Of a stretch of DNA of 64,000 nt, positions 1-6,877 are shown one piece after another. The notes under the pieces were generated by a model. It was not told the DNA's origin and did not search any database. It was given only the letters and a program-made list of their open reading frames with translations. The translations under genes and the position numbers were made by a program. Numbering within the stretch: position 1 is the first letter of the stretch; the number at the start of each line of letters is the position of its first letter. The stretch comes from Selenomonas sputigena ATCC 35185. Lineage in GTDB: Bacteria > Bacillota > Negativicutes > Selenomonadales > Selenomonadaceae. Location: contig NC_015437.1 in assembly GCF_000208405.1 (NCBI RefSeq), positions 310,001 to 374,000 on the forward strand, written 5' to 3'.

Positions 1-1956
1 TCCGTCATGAGCCAATACGGGCTTTCGGAGGAGTTTCCCGCCGATGTGGCGGCAGAAGCGGCAGCGATCGAGGACGCCGTCTCGCCAGAAGAATTCAGCG
101 GCAGGCGCGACCGCCGCGGTTTTCGCATCGTGACGATCGACGGCGAGGACGCGAAGGACTTGGACGACGGCGTTTACGCCGAGCGGCGCGCGGACGGCAG
201 CTTCTTCCTCGGCGTCTACATCGCCGACGTCAGCTGGTACGTGCGCGAGAATTCACCGCTCGACCGCGAGGCGCGTGCACGCGGCACGAGCGTCTACCTC
301 GTCGACCGCGTGATTCCCATGCTGCCGAAGAAGCTGTCGAACGGTATATGCAGCCTGAACGCGGGCGAAGACCGCCTGGCGATGGCGTGCGAGATGGAGA
401 TCGGCGCGGACGGACTCGTCAAGAGCTACGAGATTCTGCCCGTCGTCATTCACGTCTATCGTCGCCTGACCTATACGCTCGTCAACGAGATTTTCGCCGA
501 GGGAGCGGATGCGGTGCGCACGGAGAATGCCGACCTCCTGCCGCTTCTCACGCCTCTTCGCGAGGTGCATGACGCGATGGAAAAGGCGCGGCATGAGCGC
601 GGTTCCATCGGCTTCGACGTGCCCGAAATCAAGGTGAAGCTCGACGAGAGCGGCAAGCCCGTCGCGCTCATCAAGCGCACGGGGTCGCTCGCAGAGTCGA
701 TGATCGAGCAGTGCATGCTCGCGGCGAACGAGACCGTCGCGGAGCACATGGAGAAGAAGGAGCAGCCGTTCCTCTACCGCGTGCACGAGCAGCCGTCGGA
801 CGAGAAGATCGAGCGGCTGAACAATCTTCTGGCGACGTTCTCACTGCACCTCGTGCCGAACGAGGCGGGCGAGGTAGCGCCGAAGGACGTGCAGCAGGTC
901 TTGGAAAAGGTCAAGGGAAGGCCTGAGGAGCGCATCGTCAGCGCCGTCTCGCTGCGCTCGATGCAGCAGGCGCGCTACGCCGACGCGCCGCTCGGCCACT
1001 ACGGACTCGCTGCGCGTCACTACACGCATTTCACGTCGCCGATCCGCCGCTATCCCGACCTCATCGTGCATCGCCTGCTGCGCGAGACGTTTGCGACGGG
1101 CACGATCGCGTCTGAGCGGCAGGAACGCCTGAGGAGCCTCCTGCCCGAGATCGCTGAGCACACCTCGGCGCGTGAGCGCATCGCCATCGAGGCAGAGCGC
1201 GAGACGCAGGACATGAAGAAGATCGAGTACATGGCGCAGTTTGTCGGCGACGCTTTCGATGCCGTCATCAGCGGCGTCACGGCGTTCGGCATCTTCTGCG
1301 AGCTGGAAAACGGCGTCGAAGGACTCGTGCACGTATCGAGCATGGTCAACGACTACTACGAGTACCGCGAAGACCTCTACGCGCTCGTCGGCGGTGCGAC
1401 GCACGTCTCCTACCGCCTCGGCGAGCCTGTGCGCGTCGTGCTCGTGCGTGCCAATATCGCCGAGCGCAACCTCGACTTCATCTTGGAGGACAACGGCGTC
1501 TTTGTCGCTGCGAAGAAGAAGCCCGAGGAAGGCGGCGTAAAGCGTGGTGAATCTTTGAAAGAAAAGGGCGCGAAGAAGGATGCACGCTCGAAAAAGGGCA
1601 GAGGTCGGAAGGCGGCGAAAGAAAAGCGTACGGATGAGATCATCGCTGATGTGAAGGGCGACAAGCGTCCGGAGAAGACATCCGCCCCTGCGGAAACGGG
1701 CGAACACAAGCCGCACGGTAAGGGACATAAGGGGGCGAAGCCGCACGACAAAGGGCGCAGCGCGAGGAGGCCGGAAAGATTCCAGGCGGAAAGGCAGGGC
1801 GCTCTCGCCGACGAGTCGAGCAGCAGCCGCCCCAAGGCGTTCTGGATGAAGCCGCCGAAGGACTTGCGCAAGAAGGGCAAGAAGTCTGCGCCCAAACCGG
1901 AAAAGAAGCGCCGCCCGCACAACAAGACGCAGCGAGCGACAGCGAACAGCGATTGA
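1..1956 (+). CDS. rnr: Ribonuclease R, 5' part missing
   Basis: 3'-5' exoribonuclease that degrades structured RNA and takes part in trans-translation quality control. The reading frame is open from base 1, so the N-terminal cold-shock domains lie outside the window. What remains is the RNB catalytic domain, with the acidic motif DGEDAKDLDDG near the start, a long central RNB body, and a C-terminal S1 RNA-binding domain (about residues 415-500, GVTAFGIFCELENGVEGLVH). After the S1 domain there is an unusually long Lys/Arg-rich low-complexity tail of roughly 150 residues. Such basic tails in RNase R help bind RNA. It lies 55 bp upstream of smpB, a common pairing because both act on stalled translation. 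The family call is secure; RNase R rather than RNase II rests on the S1-plus-basic-tail layout and on smpB. Confidence 0.95.
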   Translation, partial: SVMSQYGLSEEFPADVAAEAAAIEDAVSPEEFSGRRDRRGFRIVTIDGEDAKDLDDGVYAERRADGSFFLGVYIADVSWYVRENSPLDREARARGTSVYLVDRVIPMLPKKLSNGICSLNAGEDRLAMACEMEIGADGLVKSYEILPVVIHVYRRLTYTLVNEIFAEGADAVRTENADLLPLLTPLREVHDAMEKARHERGSIGFDVPEIKVKLDESGKPVALIKRTGSLAESMIEQCMLAANETVAEHMEKKEQPFLYRVHEQPSDEKIERLNNLLATFSLHLVPNEAGEVAPKDVQQVLEKVKGRPEERIVSAVSLRSMQQARYADAPLGHYGLAARHYTHFTSPIRRYPDLIVHRLLRETFATGTIASERQERLRSLLPEIAEHTSARERIAIEAERETQDMKKIEYMAQFVGDAFDAVISGVTAFGIFCELENGVEGLVHVSSMVNDYYEYREDLYALVGGATHVSYRLGEPVRVVLVRANIAERNLDFILEDNGVFVAAKKKPEEGGVKRGESLKEKGAKKDARSKKGRGRKAAKEKRTDEIIADVKGDKRPEKTSAPAETGEHKPHGKGHKGAKPHDKGRSARRPERFQAERQGALADESSSSRPKAFWMKPPKDLRKKGKKSAPKPEKKRRPHNKTQRATANSD

Positions 1957-2011
1957 TGCAGGGATGCTGCAGGAAGCGGCGATTGCCGCATAAAGAAGCA
2001 GGGGGGAAGCG

Positions 2012-2488
2012 ATGGGACGCAAGAACGACGGCGTGAAGATCGTCGCGGAAAACCGCAAGGCGCGTCACGACTATTTCATACACGAAACCTTTGAGACGGG
2101 ACTCGTGCTGCAGGGCACGGAGGTCAAATCCCTGCGTGCGGGAAGAGTGAACCTCAAGGACAGCTTCGCCTCGATCAAGAACGGCGAGATCTTCGTGGAG
2201 AACATGCACATCAGCCCCTACGAGCAGGGCAACATCTTCAACCACGAGCCGCTGCGGAAGAGAAAGCTCCTCATGCACAAGGCGGAGATCGTCAAACTCT
2301 TCTCCAAGACGCGCGAGAAGGGCTTCACGCTCGTGCCGCTGAAGCTCTACTTCTCGAAGGGCAGGGCGAAGCTCGAACTCGCACTTGCAAGCGGCAAGCA
2401 CAATTACGACAAGCGCCGGGATCTGGCGGCAAAGGCCGCCAAGCGCGACATCGAGCGCGCCTTGAAGGATCACGGCAAGGGTCGGTGA
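2012..2488 (+). CDS. smpB: SsrA-binding protein SmpB
   Basis: Small basic RNA-binding protein that delivers tmRNA to stalled ribosomes in trans-translation. The 158-residue length is typical. Visible family motifs are [20 protein letters not shown] at the N-terminus, [19 protein letters not shown], the HISPYEQGN segment and the basic C-terminal tail ([23 protein letters not shown]). A GGGGGAAG ribosome binding site precedes the ATG. It follows RNase R in the same direction, and a strong terminator comes directly after the stop codon. No tmRNA gene is recognisable in the window, so ssrA must lie elsewhere. Confidence 0.97.
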   Translation: MGRKNDGVKIVAENRKARHDYFIHETFETGLVLQGTEVKSLRAGRVNLKDSFASIKNGEIFVENMHISPYEQGNIFNHEPLRKRKLLMHKAEIVKLFSKTREKGFTLVPLKLYFSKGRAKLELALASGKHNYDKRRDLAAKAAKRDIERALKDHGKGR

Positions 2489-2492
2489 ATAC

Positions 2493-2528
2493 AGCAAAAA
2501 GAGATGGCGGACGCCATCTCTTTTTGCT
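2493..2528 (+). terminator. Rho-independent terminator after smpB
   Basis: A perfect 16-bp stem (arms 2493-2508 and 2513-2528) around a four-base loop. The 3' arm contains a run of five T. It ends the rnr-smpB unit. A TATAAT box at 2528-2533 overlaps its 3' end and could serve the toxin/antitoxin pair that follows, though no good -35 box is visible. Confidence 0.85.
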
Positions 2529-2597
2529 ATAATTTCCTTAGCGGAAAGGGTCTTGCGACTTGATGTTTGCGGCTTTGATGAGAAGAGGAATCCATCC

Positions 2598-2849
2598 ATG
2601 AAGATACAATATGCAAAACTTGCGGTAAAGAGCATTGAGACGATGGACAGGCCGACGAAACAGCGCATCAAACAGGCAATTGAAGGTCTGCCGCAAGGCG
2701 ATGTGAAACGACTCAAGGGGAGTGACGGACTCTATCGGCTGCGCGTTGGAGGTTGGCGAATCGTATTTTCGTATCCTGCAAAGGATACGCTCTTGATTGA
2801 AAAAATTGCGCCGCGAGGCGATGTCTACAAGGGAGGTTTCCTGCTATGA
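2598..2849 (+). CDS. RelE/ParE-family toxin
   Basis: An 83-residue protein with the compact RelE fold pattern: an N-terminal beta strand (MKIQYAKLAVKSIETMD), helices with the basic stretch RPTKQRIKQAIEGL, then GDVKRLKGSDGLYRLRVGGW and RIVFSYPAKDTLLIEKIAPRG, the typical RelE core and C-terminal strands. RelE toxins cleave mRNA on the ribosome. I chose the ATG at 2598 because an AGAGGA site precedes it and homology starts there; the frame is open further upstream. It overlaps the next gene by four bases (ATGA), so translation is coupled. The toxin comes first, the reverse of the usual antitoxin-first order, as in HigBA-type loci. Confidence 0.85.
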   Translation: MKIQYAKLAVKSIETMDRPTKQRIKQAIEGLPQGDVKRLKGSDGLYRLRVGGWRIVFSYPAKDTLLIEKIAPRGDVYKGGFLL

Positions 2850-3049
2850 CGGTAAAAGCTCAGATTGTGGAGATGATAGAGTTCATTCCGGACCGCGAAT
2901 TGCCGATTCTTCTGGAGGTCGTGAGGCGATTCTTGCCGAAAGAGATGGAGGATTTTGCGTCAGAGGACGACAGGGAGGCGCATCACATCGCTATGCAGGA
3001 ATATATGTGTGGAAAAACCGTATCGCATGATGATATCGACTGGGAGTAG
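2846..3049 (+). CDS. Antitoxin partner of the RelE-type toxin
   Basis: A 67-residue acidic protein that overlaps the toxin stop by four bases. It begins MTVKAQIVEMIEFIPDRELP, followed by an amphipathic helix (LLEVVRRFLPKEMEDF) and an acidic C-terminus ending DDIDWE. Small helical proteins of this kind accompany RelE toxins in Firmicutes and neutralise them by binding. No DNA-binding ribbon-helix-helix or HTH motif is obvious, so autoregulation is uncertain. The role is inferred mainly from position and size. Confidence 0.7.
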   Translation: MTVKAQIVEMIEFIPDRELPILLEVVRRFLPKEMEDFASEDDREAHHIAMQEYMCGKTVSHDDIDWE

Positions 3050-3141
3050 CCGGTATGTTGACAACTCGATTAAATGCGTTGCTTGCTGGACGGACGGATT
3101 TTTCGTATTTGCTGAAATCGCTCGATGAGGGGGAGTTTTTC

Positions 3142-3186
3142 TTGACATATAAATCGCTATATCGTAATATATAAATATAACGATTT
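3142..3186 (+). promoter_or_regulatory. Promoter and palindromic operator of the arsR-type gene
   Basis: A TTGACA box (3142-3147) and TAATAT (3165-3170) are 17 bp apart. An imperfect inverted repeat overlaps them: AAATCGCTATAT (3151-3162) and ATATAACGATTT (3175-3186), 11 of 12 positions matching. The AT-rich dyad over the -10 region is where ArsR/SmtB repressors usually bind, so autorepression is likely. Confidence 0.8.
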
Positions 3187-3199
3187 TGGAGTTGATTCT

Positions 3200-3502
3200 A
3201 TGGCAGAAGATCAAGAGCTTGCACGCGCGGCTGAGATGCTCAAGGCACTCTCGCATCCCGTGCGCCTTTGCATCGCGCGCGGGCTTTGGCAGAGCGGCGG
3301 CTGCAATGTGGCACACATGCAGCAGTGCCTCGAAGCGCCGCAGTCGACGATTTCGCAGCATCTCGCGAAGATGCGTGCCGTCGGCATCATCGAGGGCGAG
3401 CGCAACGGGCTGGAAGTCGTCTATCGCCTCAAGAGCCGGGCAGTGGAACAGCTGCTCGAAGGGCTTTTCTGCAAGGAGAAGGATTATCACGATATGGGCT
3501 GA
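3200..3502 (+). CDS. ArsR/SmtB-family transcriptional repressor
   Basis: A 100-residue winged-helix regulator. The family pattern runs throughout: AEMLKALSHPVRLCIARGL at the N-terminus, the recognition helix region QSTISQHLAKMRAVGIIEGE, and the wing RNGLEVVYRLKS. Cysteines occur at CIARGL, GGCNVAHMQQCLEA and FCKEKDYHD, so it could sense metal, persulfide or redox state. The downstream rhodanese/TusA fusion points to reactive sulfur; this is inference. It sits 13 bp after the dyad described just upstream and is followed at 3555 by the oxidoreductase gene in the same direction, which it probably controls. Confidence 0.9.
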   Translation: MAEDQELARAAEMLKALSHPVRLCIARGLWQSGGCNVAHMQQCLEAPQSTISQHLAKMRAVGIIEGERNGLEVVYRLKSRAVEQLLEGLFCKEKDYHDMG

Positions 3503-3554
3503 TTTCGCTCTTTCGACAAGCGAAGCGCGGCGGCACAGAAGGAGGCATATCCGT

Positions 3555-5600
3555 ATGGAAATGGAAATGAAAAAGGAAAAGAAAAAGGCAAAGCGCTATG
3601 TGATCGTCGGCGGCGTGGCGGGCGGGGCGACGGCGGCGGCGCGGCTCAGGCGCTTGGACAAGGATGCGCAAATCGTCCTCTTCGAGCGCGGTGAGCATAT
3701 TTCCTTCGCGAACTGCGGACTGCCTTACTATGTGGGCGATGAGATCAAGGAGAGCGAGCGGCTCCTGCTCATGACGCCGGAGCTGTTTCGCGAGCGCTTC
3801 GCCATCGACGTGCGCACGAAGAGCGAGGTCACGCATGTCGATACAGAGAATCGCCGCGTTCATGTGAAAACGGCGGGAGGAGAGGAATACGAAGAACCAT
3901 ACGACGCGCTCCTCCTGTCGCCCGGTGCGAAGCCCTTGCGTCCGCCGATTCCGGGCATCGAGAGCCCGCGCGTCCTCGCTCTTCGCAACGTGCCCGATGC
4001 CGAGGCTCTGCGCCGTCTGGCGGATCTTCATGCGGCGACGGGGCGCGCCGTCGTCGTGGGCGGCGGCTTCATCGGCGTCGAAATGGCGGAAAATCTTCGT
4101 GCGCGCGGCCTTGCCGTCACGCTCGTCGAGGCGGCGCCGCATGTGCTCGCGCCGTTTGATACGGACATGGCGAAGATCGTGGAAAAAGAGATGAACGAGA
4201 ACGGCGTCGGACTCGTCCTCGGCGATGGCGTGAAGGAGTTCAAGGAAGACGCTGAGGGCGTCCTCGTGCGCCTTGCGAGCGGGCGCGAGGTAGCGGCGGA
4301 CTTCGTCGCGCTCGCCATAGGCGTGAGTCCCGACACAGGCTTTTTGCAGGCGAGCGGCATCGCGCTCGGCGAGCGCGGACACATCCTCGTGAACGAGCGC
4401 ATGGAGACGAGCGTGCCCGAGGTCTACGCCGTGGGCGACGCCGTGCTGACGCTCGACCGTCAGACGAAGAAGGCGGGCGTCCTGCCCCTTGCAGGGCCGG
4501 CGAATCGGCAGGGCCGTCTCGCCGCCGATAATATGGCGGGCAGGCGGCGCGTCTATGACGGTTTCGTCGGCACGTCGATTCTCAAGGTGTTCGGCCTGAC
4601 GGCGGCTTCTGTCGGCAAGAATGAGCGCACGCTGATGCGCGAGGGTCTTTCCTATGGCGAGGATTACCGCGTGGTGAAGCTTCATCCGCTCGCACATGTC
4701 GGCTATTATCCGGGCGCGCAGACGATGACGCTGAAGCTCCTCTATCGCACGAAGGGGTCTGTCGGCAAGATTCTCGGCGCGCAAATCATCGGTGCGGGCG
4801 GCGTGAAGGCGCGGATCGACGTGCTCGCGGCAGCAATCGCCATGGGAGCGGACGTGGATTTCCTCACGAGCTTGGAGCTTTCCTACGCGCCGCCCTTCGG
4901 CGCGGCGAAGGATCCCGTGAACATGGCGGGATACATGGCGGAAAACGATCTGGCGGGTCTCGTGCGCTTCTTGCCCGCAGATCGTCTCAAGGAGGCGCGG
5001 GAAGCGGGCGTACGCGTGCTCGACGTGCGCACGGCGATCGAGCTGCAGAGTGCGCCCGCCGCGTCTGACGCGCAGATTCCGCTCGATGAGCTGCGCGAGC
5101 GCTTTTTTGAGCTTGACCGCACGGTGCGCTGGGCAGTGCTCTGCAAGGTCGGACAGCGCGCTTATAATGCGGCGCGCATTCTCATGCAGGAAGGCTACGA
5201 TGCGGAAGTCATCGAAGGCGGCTATACGTCGCTGAAGATGGAGGAATTCGAGGCGTCGCCCGAAGCTGACGCACCTTGCGGCAAAGGCGGGGACGATGCA
5301 GCGGGCTGCAGCACGGAGGTGACGCAGACTGCTGCGGGTGCGTCAGCAGAACTTGATCTCACGGGACTCAGCTGCCCCGGTCCTTTGATGGAACTGCAAA
5401 AGGCAATGGAACGCATCGCGCCCGGCGGCGTTTTGATGGCGCGCGCTTCCGATCCCGGTTTCTATGTCGATAGCGCGGCATGGGCGCAGACTTCGGGACA
5501 TAAGATGCTTTCCCGCCACAAGGAAAACGGGCTTGTCGTCGTGAAGATCGAGAAGGCGGGAAGCAGGAAAGAGGCAGAAGACGCCTCGGAGGACGGCTAG
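3555..5600 (+). CDS. CoA-disulfide reductase fused to rhodanese and TusA domains
   Basis: A 681-residue sulfur-handling flavoprotein. Residues about 14-465 form an FAD/NAD(P)-binding disulfide reductase with the GGVAGGATAAARLRR dinucleotide motif, the redox cysteine Cys54 in FANCGLPYYVG, a second GGGFIGVE nucleotide motif and YAVGDAV. Residues about 478-565 are rhodanese-like, with the persulfide cysteine in LCKVGQRAY. Residues about 597-672 are TusA-like (LDLTGLSCPGPLMELQKA). Such fusions reduce CoA persulfides/polysulfides and pass sulfane sulfur on. The start is the ATG at 3555, nine bases after AAGGAGG; upstream in-frame ATGs overlap arsR and are unlikely. A DsrE domain follows in a different frame. 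Confidence 0.92.
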   Translation: MEMEMKKEKKKAKRYVIVGGVAGGATAAARLRRLDKDAQIVLFERGEHISFANCGLPYYVGDEIKESERLLLMTPELFRERFAIDVRTKSEVTHVDTENRRVHVKTAGGEEYEEPYDALLLSPGAKPLRPPIPGIESPRVLALRNVPDAEALRRLADLHAATGRAVVVGGGFIGVEMAENLRARGLAVTLVEAAPHVLAPFDTDMAKIVEKEMNENGVGLVLGDGVKEFKEDAEGVLVRLASGREVAADFVALAIGVSPDTGFLQASGIALGERGHILVNERMETSVPEVYAVGDAVLTLDRQTKKAGVLPLAGPANRQGRLAADNMAGRRRVYDGFVGTSILKVFGLTAASVGKNERTLMREGLSYGEDYRVVKLHPLAHVGYYPGAQTMTLKLLYRTKGSVGKILGAQIIGAGGVKARIDVLAAAIAMGADVDFLTSLELSYAPPFGAAKDPVNMAGYMAENDLAGLVRFLPADRLKEAREAGVRVLDVRTAIELQSAPAASDAQIPLDELRERFFELDRTVRWAVLCKVGQRAYNAARILMQEGYDAEVIEGGYTSLKMEEFEASPEADAPCGKGGDDAAGCSTEVTQTAAGASAELDLTGLSCPGPLMELQKAMERIAPGGVLMARASDPGFYVDSAAWAQTSGHKMLSRHKENGLVVVKIEKAGSRKEAEDASEDG

Positions 5601-5698
5601 GCACGCCGCGCACAAAGAGTCGGGAGACGGCAACTTGCCGAAACGCATCACGCGGAAAGCATAAGACCATCGTCGTTTTCAGCGGCGATCTCGACAAG

Positions 5699-6124
5699 GT
5701 GCTTGCGGCGTTCGTCATAGCGAACGGTGCGCTTGCCATGGGCAGCAAGGTCACGATGTTCTTCACCTTCTGGGGACTCAACGCTCTGCGACGCCCCGAG
5801 GGCGCCGCCGTGAATAAAGGGATCATCGACCGCATGTTCGGCTGGATGATGCCGCGCGGCAGCCGGGCGCTCTCGCTCTCGAAGCTCCACATGGGCGGAT
5901 TCGGCACGCGCCTCATGCGCCATGTCATGCAGCAAAAGGGCGTTGCGTCCTTGGAGAGCCTGATGCAGAGCGCCATCGCGGGCGGTGCGGAAATCGTCGC
6001 GTGCCAGATGTCGATGGACGTCATGGGCATACGCGCCGAAGAGCTGATCGACGGCGTAAGTTCCGGCGGCGTCGCCGCTTACTTGGCTGCAGCGGAGAAA
6101 TCGGATACGAATCTTTTTGTATGA
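5699..6124 (+). CDS. DsrE/DsrF-like domain, start codon unclear, possibly frameshifted from the preceding fusion
   Basis: A DsrE/F/H-like sulfur-relay domain of about 150 residues, with the motifs MFFTFWGLNALRR, GGAEIVACQMSMDVMGI and an LIDGVSSGGVAAYL tail. The family's first strand, KTIVVFSGDLDKVLAAF, begins at 5663, upstream of the only available start (GTG 5699). No ATG, GTG or TTG occurs in this frame between 5519 and 5699, and the frame stays open back into the end of the CoA-disulfide reductase gene. In many relatives this domain is fused to the end of that protein, so a -1 frameshift (real, programmed or a sequencing error) would restore one long polypeptide. A standalone gene starting at 5699 would lack its first beta strand. 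Confidence 0.7.
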   Translation: MLAAFVIANGALAMGSKVTMFFTFWGLNALRRPEGAAVNKGIIDRMFGWMMPRGSRALSLSKLHMGGFGTRLMRHVMQQKGVASLESLMQSAIAGGAEIVACQMSMDVMGIRAEELIDGVSSGGVAAYLAAAEKSDTNLFV

Positions 6125-6129
6125 GAAAG

Positions 6130-6175
6130 GGAGTGCCCTGCAGCATCCTGAGGATGGTGCAGGGCACTCCTTCTT
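6130..6175. terminator. Bidirectional terminator between DsrE and the Nim-like gene
   Basis: A 19-bp near-perfect stem (6130-6148 with 6152-6170, GGAGTGCCCTGCA and its complement) followed by TTCTTTT. It separates two convergent genes and can serve both. Confidence 0.85.
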
Positions 6176-6179
6176 TTCG

Positions 6180-6662
6180 CTATACGAAATCTTTCCCTTT
6201 CTTGCCCGTCAGGTGCTCGATCTTCAGCTCGACCATGTTGAAAGCCGGCCAATGCTTTTTGATCTCCTCATCACAGGCCTCGGGATGGCCGGGATAGTAG
6301 GCTTCGCCGAGAAATTCCGCCGCTTCTCGCTTTTCCTCGTCACTCTTGAGGACGCGCAGCCTGCCGAAGGCGATGACGCTGCGGTATTGCGTCAGAAAGC
6401 GGTGCGGCACGACCTTGTCCTCGGCAATGATGCAGAACGACGCCTTGTCGCATCGCTCAATCGACGTCATCTTGTGACCGACGCGTGCCGTGTGAAAGAG
6501 CAGGCGTTCCTTTTCCTCGTCGTAGGCGAAGCTCATGGGCACGGCGTAGGGATAGTCGTTTTCGCCCGCGAGCGCGAGCACGCCCGAGGTCGCTGCCGCG
6601 AGGATGTCGCGGGCTTCTTCATCGCTCATCTGTTGATTCTTGCGGCGCATTTCTCTGAACAT
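6180..6662 (-). CDS. Pyridoxamine-5'-phosphate-oxidase-like flavoprotein, NimA-related
   Basis: A 160-residue FMN-binding split-barrel protein. It opens MFREMRRKNQQMSDEEARDI, followed by the barrel strands GVLALAGENDYPYAVPMSF and LLFHTARVGHKMTSI, then the FCIIAEDKVV and YRSVIAFGRLRVL strands typical of the Nim/COG3467 group. NimA-type members reduce 5-nitroimidazoles to harmless amines; most homologues in anaerobes are untested. It is transcribed against the upstream sulfur operon and divergently from the MATE gene. The family is clear; resistance activity is only a possibility. Confidence 0.85.
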   Translation of the reverse strand: MFREMRRKNQQMSDEEARDILAAATSGVLALAGENDYPYAVPMSFAYDEEKERLLFHTARVGHKMTSIERCDKASFCIIAEDKVVPHRFLTQYRSVIAFGRLRVLKSDEEKREAAEFLGEAYYPGHPEACDEEIKKHWPAFNMVELKIEHLTGKKGKDFV

Positions 6663-6772
6663 GGCAATCGTCTCCTTTTGAGGAAGCCTGGAGAAAAGCC
6701 GTGCTTCCTTGTGCAGCCTTCTTTCATGCGAACTTGGTCAGGGGGCTAAGGCGCTTTATTCTCGCCCAAAAC

Positions 6773-6803
6773 TTGACAACACCCCTACTATATAGCTTAC
6801 AAT
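6773..6803 (+). promoter_or_regulatory. Candidate promoter of the MATE gene
   Basis: TTGACA (6773-6778) and TACAAT (6798-6803) with a long 19-bp spacer. A transcript from here would begin within the hairpin repeat at 6804-6851, about 70 bases before the gene. Confidence 0.5.
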
Positions 6804-6851
6804 GAAAGTCCAAGAAGTCAAGCCCGAAGGGCGCAGGCTGATTGGCTCTTC
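6804..6851 (+). repeat. Structured hairpin repeat, single copy, in the MATE leader
   Basis: This copy has CCAAGA (6810-6815), AGTC, AA, GCCC, the triloop GAA, GGGC, GCA, GGCT, GATTGG (6840-6845). GCCC/GGGC form the apical stem, AGTC/GGCT the middle stem (one G-T wobble), CCAA/TTGG the next. The same layout with different paired bases recurs at 31609-31657 and six times at 13481-13830. Its outermost stem is weak here (GAA/TTC). It lies in the leader of the downstream gene, in sense orientation. Confidence 0.75.
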
Positions 6852-6877
6852 TGGTCAAGCTGCAAAAGGAGAATTTC

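Noticed and set aside
841-2058. Open frame of 405 codons opposite RNase R
   Set aside because: Shadow of a high-GC coding gene; no ribosome binding site or recognisable domain.
2489-2600. tmRNA gene next to smpB
   Set aside because: The interval holds only a terminator and the start of the toxin gene; no tRNA-like ends or tag sequence.
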